This document shows, in pieces, positions 1 to 4,950 of a stretch of 5,400 nt of DNA. The translations under genes and the position numbers were made by a program. How positions within the stretch are numbered: the first letter of the stretch is position 1; every line of letters starts with the position of its first letter. The notes beneath the pieces were generated by a model. The model did not search any database. It saw nothing but the letters and a program-made list of their open reading frames with translations, and had not been told where the DNA came from. The DNA is from Betaproteobacteria bacterium (GTDB taxonomy: Bacteria > Pseudomonadota > Gammaproteobacteria > Burkholderiales > SG8-41). Location: positions 1 through 5,400 of the forward strand of contig JANXSE010000439.1 of assembly GCA_025356695.1 (NCBI GenBank), in the 5' to 3' direction.

Positions 1-765
1 TCGGAAACCAGCCCGATGGTTTACTGGGCGACACCGGCCTTCGGTCTCAAGCTCTCGCAGGTTTACAACGATGCGCTGGCGATGGCGCACCAGAAATATC
101 CGACCCGCTTTCTCGGCCTGATGACGCTGCCGATGCAGGCACCCGATCTTGCGGTGAAAGAACTTGAGCGTGCTGCCAAACTGCCGGGTATTCGCGGCGT
201 TTATCTGGCGACCGCCATCAACGGCAAAAATCTCGACGACAAATCATTCTGGCCGGTCTATGAGCGCTGCGAAGCGCTCAACCTGCCGGTGCTGCTGCAC
301 CCGATCAACCCGGTGGGCGCCGACCGCATGCGCAGTTACTATCTGCGCAATTTCATCGGCAATCCGGTCGATACCGGCATCGCTGCCGGCTCGCTGATTT
401 TCGGCGGCGTGATGGATGCATTCCCGAAGCTTGACGTCGTGCTGCCGCACGCTGGCGGCATCATGCCCATCCTGATCGGCCGCTGGGATCACGGCAGCGG
501 CGTGCGCCCGGAAACCAAGCACATGACCAAAGCGCCATCCACGTATCTGCGGCGCTTTCACTACGACACCATCAGCCACAGCCCGACCATCATGGCGACC
601 ATCGTCAAGCAGGTCGGCGCCGACCGCGTGGTGCTCGGCAGCGATCATCCGGCCGATATGAGCCTCGAGCGCCCGGTCGATTTTGTCGAAAGCATTCCGG
701 ACCTTTCGCGCAGCGACCGCGAACTTATACTCGGCGGCAACGCCAAACGCCTGCTGCGGATTTGA
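1..765 (+). CDS. ACMSD-like amidohydrolase / decarboxylase, 5' truncated by window
   Basis: This is the C-terminal part of a metal-dependent amidohydrolase of the amidohydrolase-2 group (ACMSD, gamma-resorcylate and related decarboxylases), which usually act on aromatic or aromatic-derived carboxylic acids in the cytoplasm. The reading frame is open from base 1, five codons before the first ATG at 16, and the sequence around that ATG (SETSPMVYWATPAFGLKL) looks like mid-protein family sequence, so the true start lies upstream. Visible family features are the metal-ligand histidine in LLHP (His codon 298-300), the active-site histidine in PHAGG (His codon 448-450) and the aspartate in GSDHP (Asp codon 643-645), where ACMSD-type enzymes often have GTDYP or GSDYP. 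The N-terminal HxH metal motif would be outside the window. The C-terminus (GGNAKRLLRI) ends as the family normally does. A hairpin terminator follows about 35 nt after the stop. Family confidence is high; the substrate cannot be told. Confidence 0.88.
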   Translation, partial: SETSPMVYWATPAFGLKLSQVYNDALAMAHQKYPTRFLGLMTLPMQAPDLAVKELERAAKLPGIRGVYLATAINGKNLDDKSFWPVYERCEALNLPVLLHPINPVGADRMRSYYLRNFIGNPVDTGIAAGSLIFGGVMDAFPKLDVVLPHAGGIMPILIGRWDHGSGVRPETKHMTKAPSTYLRRFHYDTISHSPTIMATIVKQVGADRVVLGSDHPADMSLERPVDFVESIPDLSRSDRELILGGNAKRLLRI

Positions 766-800
766 TGCAACTGCCGATCTGCCATAAGTTGTGGAGTAAT

Positions 801-840
801 GAACAGGCCTGCGCGCCGTTTAACGCGGGCCTGTTCTTTT
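801..840 (+). terminator. Rho-independent terminator after the amidohydrolase gene
   Basis: GAACAGGCC (801-809) pairs perfectly with GGCCTGTTC (828-836). After a two-base bulge, CGCG (812-815) can pair with CGCG (824-827), leaving the loop CCGTTTAA. TTTT follows at 837-840, then GG, so the U-tract is short. It lies 35 nt after the amidohydrolase stop, as expected for its terminator. It also touches the proposed start of the next gene, which is odd. Confidence 0.68.
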
Positions 841-2173
841 GGTAAACGCGCGCGGCAATTCGCTTAATTCGCTGCTTGAACGTCTGGACCGCAGCGAACG
901 CCTCGGCAGCGCCCGCATCGAGCAGGAGCAGTTCGAACTGCTTGGCCTTTTGCTGGCGCACACGTTGCGCCAGACGCCGTTTTACGGCGAGCGGCTTGCA
1001 GCTATTGGATATACGCCGGAGCAGACTCTGACGCCCGAACTGTGGCAGCGTTTGCCGGTACTGACGCGCGCCGAGGTGCAGGCCCATAGCGACGCCTTAC
1101 GCAGCCATCAATTGCCACCGGGTATACGCGTCGCCGGCGAAGTGCATACCTCCGGTTCGACCGGCCGCCCGATCCACGTGCTCAAAACCGAAGTCGAACA
1201 ACTGCTGTGGGAGGCGCTGACGCTGCGTGATCATCGCTGGCATCGCCGCGATTACAGCGGCGTACTGGCCGGCATCCGCTGGTATCCCGACGGCGTGGCG
1301 GCGCCGCCCGACGGCAAGCGCTGGCCCGACTGGGGCGCGCCGGTCGCCAACGTCGCTGCATCCGCCGCCAGCTTCGGCCTGTCGATTGCCGCCTCCAGTG
1401 CGCAGCAGGCGCGCTGGCTGGGCGCGGTGCAACCCGATTATCTGGTCGCGTTTCCATCATTGCTGCCGGAACTCGCGCGTGAATGCAAACAACAGGGCAT
1501 CGAACTCGCGCGGCTCAAACATATACGCACCGTCAGCGAGTGCGTGGATGCGGCAACACGCGCGTTGTGCCGCGACGTCTGGGGCGCGCCGGTACACGAT
1601 ATCTATTCGGCGCAAGAGGTCGGTTACATCGCGCTGCAGTGTCCCGACAGTGAGAACTACCACCTGCAGGCGGAATCGGCCTATGTCGAAATTCTCAATC
1701 AAGCGAACGCACCCTGCGGCGCCGGCGAAATCGGCCGCGTGGTGGTGACACCGCTGTATAATTTTGCGATGCCGCTGTTGCGTTACGAGATCGGCGATTA
1801 TGCGCAAGCCGGTGCCGTATGCCCGTGCGGTCGCGGTTTGCCGGTGATCACTCGCATCCTCGGCCGCACGCGCAACATGCTGACCCTGCCGGACGGCAAC
1901 AAACTGTGGCCGCGCCTGAGTGAATTGCGCTACGAAGATATTCTGCCGGTCGAGCAGTTTCAGCTGGTGCAGAAAAGTATCAACATGCTGGAACTGCGGC
2001 TGGTGGCAAAACGCCGCGCCACCGCGGATGAAGAAGAGCGTCTGCGCGACATCATCACCAGCCGCATCGGTCATCCGTTCGCTGTGACGTTTTCATATCC
2101 AGAGAAAATCGAGCGCGGCGCGACCGGCAAGTTTGAAGATTTCCGTTCGGAACTGCCGGGCAGCGCAACTTAA
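839..2173 (+). CDS. PaaK/CapK-type adenylate-forming ligase (phenylacetate-CoA ligase-like)
   Basis: This is a cytoplasmic ANL-superfamily enzyme of the PaaK/CapK (coenzyme F390 synthetase) branch, expected to activate a carboxylic acid with ATP, usually on the way to a CoA thioester. With the 444-residue reading, the phosphate-binding loop TSGSTGRP is at 104-111, the acyl/adenine region YSAQEVG at 256-262, the ribose-binding RYEIGD at 315-320, CPCGRGLP at 328-335, the hinge RILGRTRNML at 339-348, and the likely catalytic lysine K431 in GATGKFEDF near the end. The length is normal for the family (about 430-450). The start is uncertain: TTG 839 is the only ATG/GTG/TTG between the in-frame stop at 821-823 and the conserved HTLRQTPFY region, other than a TTG at 950 that would remove conserved sequence. 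No Shine-Dalgarno precedes 839, and it lies in the preceding terminator's U-tract. The substrate is unknown; it could be an aryl acid or a surface-polysaccharide-linked acid. Confidence 0.85.
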   Translation: MVNARGNSLNSLLERLDRSERLGSARIEQEQFELLGLLLAHTLRQTPFYGERLAAIGYTPEQTLTPELWQRLPVLTRAEVQAHSDALRSHQLPPGIRVAGEVHTSGSTGRPIHVLKTEVEQLLWEALTLRDHRWHRRDYSGVLAGIRWYPDGVAAPPDGKRWPDWGAPVANVAASAASFGLSIAASSAQQARWLGAVQPDYLVAFPSLLPELARECKQQGIELARLKHIRTVSECVDAATRALCRDVWGAPVHDIYSAQEVGYIALQCPDSENYHLQAESAYVEILNQANAPCGAGEIGRVVVTPLYNFAMPLLRYEIGDYAQAGAVCPCGRGLPVITRILGRTRNMLTLPDGNKLWPRLSELRYEDILPVEQFQLVQKSINMLELRLVAKRRATADEEERLRDIITSRIGHPFAVTFSYPEKIERGATGKFEDFRSELPGSAT

Positions 2174-2183
2174 GGATACCCCT

Positions 2184-2240
2184 CCGTTCGTGGTGAGTCC
2201 TTCGACTTTGTTCAGGAGAGCCCTGTCGAACCATGAACGG
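2184..2240. repeat. REP-like imperfect palindrome, unit A
   Basis: CCGTTCGTGGT (2184-2194) pairs with ACCATGAACGG (2230-2240) with one G-T wobble, enclosing about 35 nt. The inner left part, CCTTCGACTTTGTTCAGG (2199-2216), is a diverged copy of the core of unit B (CCTTCGACAAGCTCAGG). From general knowledge, such palindromes with TTCGACAAGCTCAGG cores are dispersed intergenic repeats in many proteobacteria. It starts 10 nt after the ligase stop and may protect the 3' end of its mRNA or help end transcription; no T-run follows it. Confidence 0.7.
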
Positions 2241-2268
2241 CTAGCCGCGTAGAATCAAAGTTCTGGAA

Positions 2269-2300
2269 CGTTCACCCTTCGACAAGCTCAGGGCGAACGG
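2269..2300. repeat. REP-like imperfect palindrome, unit B
   Basis: CGTTCACCCT (2269-2278) pairs with AGGGCGAACG (2290-2299) with one A-C mismatch, leaving the loop TCGACAAGCTC. The core CCCTTCGACAAGCTCAGGG is the common form of this proteobacterial dispersed repeat. It shares its core with unit A in the same orientation and lies 28 nt after it, so the two form a paired element comparable to BIMEs. It ends 39 nt before the methyltransferase start. Confidence 0.72.
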
Positions 2301-2325
2301 TAGTCGTTCAAAGCGTCCTCAATAC

Positions 2326-2330
2326 GAAGG
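2326..2330 (+). promoter_or_regulatory. Shine-Dalgarno site of the methyltransferase gene
   Basis: GAAGG at 2326-2330 ends nine nt before ATG 2340. It supports that start although the ATG follows closely on the repeat region. Confidence 0.55.
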
Positions 2331-2339
2331 CCTGATTAG

Positions 2340-2969
2340 ATGACACCGCAACAATTAGTAGAATTTTTCCAGCTCGAACGCGCGCCGCGTGTGCCGGTCG
2401 AAAATTATTACGACGTGCTCGCGCAGATGGTTTGCGATAGAGCCGCCAACTGGGCAACCTTCGGCGTCGGCTGGAACCGCACCTTTCAGGAATTCACGCG
2501 CGTGCGCGCACGCCACTCGCACAGCAACAAGCTCTTTGCTTTCGACTGGTGGGAAGGCTTGCCCGAAGACTGGCGGCCCGGTTATCCGCGCGGTTTTTTC
2601 CGTTTGCCGCGCGAACGTGTGGTGCGCTGGTACGCGCACGACCCCAGCGTTGTATTCGTCGATGGCCTCTTCGGTGAAAGTCTTTCGCCGGCGCGCATCG
2701 CAGAGATGGGGCGCCTGGCATTCATCCACATCGACTGCGATCTGTATGCGTCGGCGAAGCTGGTGCTGAGCCGGCTTGAGCTGGCGCCCGGTACGATTGT
2801 CGCGTTTGACGAGTTCTACTCGCCGGCCGGCGAATGGGAGTGGCACGAACATGAAGCGCTGGCCTTCTACGAAGTCTGCATGGAGCGGAGCTTGCGCGTG
2901 TGGCCGCTGGCGCGGCGTAACTTCGACTCCGGCCCGCTCTCCGAGCAGGTCGCGTTTCTGATTCAGTAA
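2340..2969 (+). CDS. Class I SAM-dependent methyltransferase, TylF/MycF-like
   Basis: This 209-residue cytoplasmic protein resembles the TylF/MycF and Methyltransf_24 group of class I methyltransferases, which move a methyl group from S-adenosylmethionine to oxygen on sugars or small molecules. Supporting segments are FGVGWNRTF (41-49) in the place of the first glycine-rich SAM loop, FDWWEGLPEDW (68-78) matching the family's FDsfeGLP acidic loop, VVFVDGLFGESL (104-115), HIDCDLY (130-136) and the metal-site-like FDEFY (156-160). The aspartates in HIDCD and FDE are the likely metal or catalytic ligands by analogy with MycF. The glycine loop is less canonical than usual, and the protein is shorter than typical TylF members (about 250), mainly at the N-terminus. 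The start is backed by GAAGG nine nt upstream. The stop is 14 nt before the LLM oxidoreductase gene, suggesting co-transcription. The fold assignment is fairly sure; the substrate is unknown. Confidence 0.75.
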   Translation: MTPQQLVEFFQLERAPRVPVENYYDVLAQMVCDRAANWATFGVGWNRTFQEFTRVRARHSHSNKLFAFDWWEGLPEDWRPGYPRGFFRLPRERVVRWYAHDPSVVFVDGLFGESLSPARIAEMGRLAFIHIDCDLYASAKLVLSRLELAPGTIVAFDEFYSPAGEWEWHEHEALAFYEVCMERSLRVWPLARRNFDSGPLSEQVAFLIQ

Positions 2970-2983
2970 GCGAAAGTATTTCC

Positions 2984-4000
2984 ATGCCCGCGCTGCGTTT
3001 AAGCATCCTCGATCAATCGCCCATCATCAACGGCCACACTGCCGCACAGGCGGTGCAGGAGACGATCAAACTCGCGCGCGCCGCCGACCAGCTCGGCTTT
3101 CACCGCTACTGGCTCGCCGAACATCATTCGCTGATGGCGCTGGCCGACCCCTGCCCTGAAATCGTGGTGGCGCGCGTTGCTGCTGAAACCGCGCGCATCC
3201 GCGTCGGCACCGGCGGCGTATTGCTGCCGCACTACAGCCCGCTGAAAGTGGCCGAACAGTTCCGCATGCTCGAAGCGCTTTATCCGCAGCGCATTGATCT
3301 CGGCATCGGCCGCGCGCCCGGCGGTGATCGCGCCACCGCCATGGCGATGGGGCAGGGGCAGTATTCAAACGCTGAAGATTTTCCAGAGCAGGTCAGGTTT
3401 CTGGTCGCGTATCTCGACGACACGATGCCTGCCGGTCACCCGTTTGCCAAAGTCAAAGCGCAACCGCTCGGGCCGACTGCGCCGCCGGTGTGGCTGCTTG
3501 GCTCGTCGGATTACAGCGGTGCACTCGCCGCGCAGCTCGGCCTCAACTTCGCCTTCGCCCATTTCATCAGCGCCGACGGCGGTGACATCGTCATGCGGGA
3601 TTACAAACGCAAATTCGAACCCTCGGCGCGCGAACCAAAACCGCAGGCGCTGCTGACGGTGTTTGCAATCTGCGCTGAAACTGACGCTGAAGCCGAACGC
3701 CGCGCCGTCAGCATTGATCTCCGGCGGCTCAACATGGATTACGGCCTCAATCAGCCGGTACCGACGCAGGCCGAGGCCGAGTCGCGCCAGTACAACGACG
3801 CCGAAAAACAGCGCATTGCCTTCAACCGCCGCCGCCTTGTTTTCGGCGCGCCCGCTACAGTGAAAGCGCGACTGCTTGCGCTCAAAGAGCAATTTGAAGC
3901 CGATGAGCTGATGATTATCACCATCACCGGCGCCTACGAAACGCGGCTTGAATCATATACCCTGATCGCAAAAGCTTTCGGTCTCGGTCAGCCGGATTGA
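2984..4000 (+). CDS. LLM-class flavin-dependent oxidoreductase, luciferase-like group 1 (YhbW-like)
   Basis: This 338-residue protein belongs to the bacterial-luciferase-like monooxygenase superfamily, in the group that includes E. coli YhbW (luciferase family oxidoreductase, group 1). These cytoplasmic TIM-barrel proteins use reduced flavin, usually FMNH2, and O2; most group members have no known substrate. The diagnostic segments are all present: LSILDQSPI (6-14), HRYWLAEHHS (40-49), GTGGVLLPHYSPLKVAEQF (75-93), RIDLGIGRAPG (103-113), and PVWLLGSSDYS (168-178) followed by AAQLGLNFAFAHF. The length is normal and the protein appears intact. The start at ATG 2984 gives the usual short lead into the first beta strand; a weak purine stretch GAAAG (2972-2976) lies seven nt upstream. 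It begins 14 nt after the methyltransferase stop, so translation may be partly coupled. No clear terminator follows before psiF. The family call is very secure; the reaction is not known. Confidence 0.93.
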   Translation: MPALRLSILDQSPIINGHTAAQAVQETIKLARAADQLGFHRYWLAEHHSLMALADPCPEIVVARVAAETARIRVGTGGVLLPHYSPLKVAEQFRMLEALYPQRIDLGIGRAPGGDRATAMAMGQGQYSNAEDFPEQVRFLVAYLDDTMPAGHPFAKVKAQPLGPTAPPVWLLGSSDYSGALAAQLGLNFAFAHFISADGGDIVMRDYKRKFEPSAREPKPQALLTVFAICAETDAEAERRAVSIDLRRLNMDYGLNQPVPTQAEAESRQYNDAEKQRIAFNRRRLVFGAPATVKARLLALKEQFEADELMIITITGAYETRLESYTLIAKAFGLGQPD

Positions 4001-4090
4001 GGGCAGGCGCGTTAAAAGAGCGCGGGGCCGGTCGGGATGAATAACTCCACGCCGTCTCCAACCAAAGTGTTAGTTCTTAAGACCACTCAC

Positions 4091-4098
4091 GAGAGGAG
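4091..4098 (+). promoter_or_regulatory. Strong Shine-Dalgarno site that fixes the psiF start
   Basis: GAGAGGAG at 4091-4098 lies seven nt before ATG 4106. It chooses this ATG over the in-frame ATG at 4037, which has no such site and would put 23 charged and polar residues ahead of the signal peptide. Confidence 0.8.
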
Positions 4099-4105
4099 CA
4101 CGATA

Positions 4106-4516
4106 ATGAACAAGCTGATTGCGGCGCTGTGTTTTGCTTTGGCGATGACGCCCGCCATGGCGCAGGACAAGAGCAAGACGGAAGCAACCAAAGCCGCGCC
4201 TGCGGCTGAAAAGAAAGCTGTACCTGCCGCCGAGAAGAAGGCGGCGCCCGCGGTTGAGAAAGCGAAAAAAGAACCGAGTGAAAAGCAGAAAGCCCAGCAG
4301 GAACGCATGAAGGGCTGCAACGACAAGGCCACCGACAAGAAAGGCGACGAGCGCAAGAAATTCATGAGCTCCTGCCTCAAGGGTGAAGATGCCGGCGCCT
4401 CCGACAAGCAGAAAGCGCAACAGGGCAAGATGACTTCGTGCAACAAGGAAGCCGGCGACAAAAACATGAAGGGCGATGAACGCAAGAAGTTCATGAGCAC
4501 CTGTCTGAAGGGCTGA
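4106..4516 (+). CDS. psiF: PsiF-repeat periplasmic protein
   Basis: This is a 136-residue secreted protein with two PsiF repeats, the family named after the phosphate-starvation-inducible E. coli PsiF, whose biochemical role is not known. Residues 1-19 form a Sec signal peptide (MNKLIAALCFALAMTPAMA, cleavage expected after AMA), placing it in the periplasm. Residues 31-54 are three imperfect copies of an eight-residue Ala/Pro/Glu/Lys unit (APAAEKKA, VPAAEKKA, APAVEKAK), probably a flexible basic linker. Residues 58-93 and 99-136 are the two PsiF repeats, each with QKAQQ..M..CN, GDERKKFMS and CLKG; the two cysteines per repeat may form disulfides. Start 4106 is set by the strong ribosome binding site and the signal peptide. 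A strong terminator follows 14 nt after the stop. I see no convincing Pho box upstream, so phosphate control is not supported here. The symbol is by repeat family, not proven orthology. Confidence 0.88.
   Translation: MNKLIAALCFALAMTPAMAQDKSKTEATKAAPAAEKKAVPAAEKKAAPAVEKAKKEPSEKQKAQQERMKGCNDKATDKKGDERKKFMSSCLKGEDAGASDKQKAQQGKMTSCNKEAGDKNMKGDERKKFMSTCLKG
4196..4267 (+). repeat. Three-unit imperfect 24-bp tandem repeat within psiF
   Basis: Three consecutive 24-bp units (4196-4219, 4220-4243, 4244-4267) encode APAAEKKA, VPAAEKKA and APAVEKAK. The protein repeat is clearer than the DNA repeat because third codon positions differ. It forms the linker between signal peptide and PsiF domains, a place where copy number could vary among relatives. 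Confidence 0.75.
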
Positions 4517-4530
4517 TCTCAGGCGGCGCC

Positions 4531-4560
4531 AAAAACGGGGCGCAGATGCGCCCCGTTTTT
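4531..4560 (+). terminator. Strong Rho-independent terminator after psiF
   Basis: AAAAACGGGGCGC (4531-4543) and GCGCCCCGTTTTT (4548-4560) form a perfect 13-bp stem with the loop AGAT. The G+C-rich core is followed by five T on this strand and preceded by five A, so it could work in both directions. It lies 14 nt after the psiF stop and separates psiF from the tRNA gene. Confidence 0.92.
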
Positions 4561-4597
4561 CTGTCTGCAAACCCCGAACGCCGCTTCGTAATTCATG

Positions 4598-4617
4598 TAA
4601 AATCGCGGCTCTTTTCC
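4598..4617 (+). promoter_or_regulatory. Possible tRNA promoter -10 element and G+C-rich discriminator
   Basis: TAAAAT at 4598-4603 is a fair -10 hexamer, followed by the G+C-rich stretch CGCGGC, as is common in stringently controlled tRNA promoters. No good -35 hexamer is visible 16-18 nt upstream. With the psiF terminator ending at 4560, the tRNA must have a promoter in this short gap, so position supports the call more than sequence does. Confidence 0.4.
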
Positions 4618-4693
4618 GGGGCGTTAGCTCAGCTGGTAGAGCAGCGGACTCTTAATCCGTAGGTCGAGTGTTCGATCCACTCACGCCCCACCA
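4618..4693 (+). tRNA. tRNA-Lys (anticodon CUU), CCA encoded
   Basis: A complete 76-nt cloverleaf. The acceptor stem GGGGCGT (4618-4624) pairs with ACGCCCC (4683-4689), with discriminator A at 4690 and encoded CCA at 4691-4693. The D stem is GCTC/GAGC (4627-4630, 4639-4642). The anticodon stem GCGGA/TCCGT has one G-U pair and holds the loop CTCTTAA, giving anticodon CTT at 4651-4653, which reads AAG lysine codons. The variable loop is AGGTC. The T stem GAGTG/CACTC encloses TTCGATC. All stems are intact, so the gene should be functional. Composition and gene style change downstream of it. Confidence 0.98.
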
Positions 4694-4720
4694 ATTTTCT
4701 GTTTTACGTTTCTTGCACTT

Positions 4721-4747
4721 AGCCCAGCCATCGCGGTTGGGCTTTTT
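4721..4747 (+). terminator. Rho-independent terminator after tRNA-Lys
   Basis: AGCCCAGCC (4721-4729) pairs with GGTTGGGCT (4735-4743) through nine base pairs including one G-U, with loop ATCGC, and runs into TTTTT (4743-4747). It lies 27 nt after the CCA end, as expected for a single-tRNA transcription unit. Confidence 0.85.
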
Positions 4748-4756
4748 GCATTTGGG

Positions 4757-4821
4757 GGCGGTATTGGGATAGTTCGGTGGTCGATATTGAGCTACCCCTC
4801 CATTTCACCACCTTTACCGCC
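4757..4821. repeat. Nested inverted repeat in the gap between tRNA-Lys and the metallopeptidase gene
   Basis: The outer arms GGCGGTA (4757-4763) and TACCGCC (4815-4821) enclose the inner arms GGTGGT (4776-4781) and ACCACC (4807-4812). Both pairs are perfect and correctly nested, but the loops are long and there is no T-run. It could be a chance structure, a degraded recombination or protein-binding site, or part of an RNA leader. The rest of the gap (4748-4950) shows no gene that I can support. Confidence 0.35.
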
Positions 4822-4950
4822 TTTGTCAGGCAAGGCGTTTGAGCTGATCTGCCGAGATTTTTATATTCCTTTGCCATATTAATTTCTCACGGCTGGATCT
4901 GGCGTCCTCTATGCCATAATGAAAAATCGAAGCTCTTACCTCGGTTAGGT

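Noticed and set aside
725..1087. Minus-strand frame across the amidohydrolase-ligase junction
   Set aside because: It spans a terminator and two conserved genes on the other strand, and its protein has no recognisable motif.
1457..2074. 205-codon minus-strand frame inside the ligase gene
   Set aside because: The plus-strand frame carries all the ANL-family motifs; long antisense frames are expected in high-G+C DNA.
2184..2300. CRISPR array or insertion sequence
   Set aside because: Only two unequal palindromic units are present, with no regular spacers, transposase frame or target-site duplication.
4001..4090. Possible Pho box or terminator between the LLM gene and psiF
   Set aside because: No repeat resembling the CTGTCAT-type Pho box and no convincing stem with a T-run could be found.
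4037..4105. In-frame upstream ATG extending the PsiF protein by 23 residues
   Set aside because: There is no ribosome binding site, and the extension would bury the signal peptide; ATG 4106 has a strong GAGAGGAG site.
4070..4570. Long minus-strand open frames (166 and 137 codons) opposite psiF
   Set aside because: They mirror the biased Lys/Ala codons of psiF, cover its terminator, and show no family resemblance.
4915..4920. CATAAT as a -10 element for the metallopeptidase gene
   Set aside because: The matching -35 region (around CTGGAT, 4893-4898) is poor, so the promoter cannot be supported over chance.
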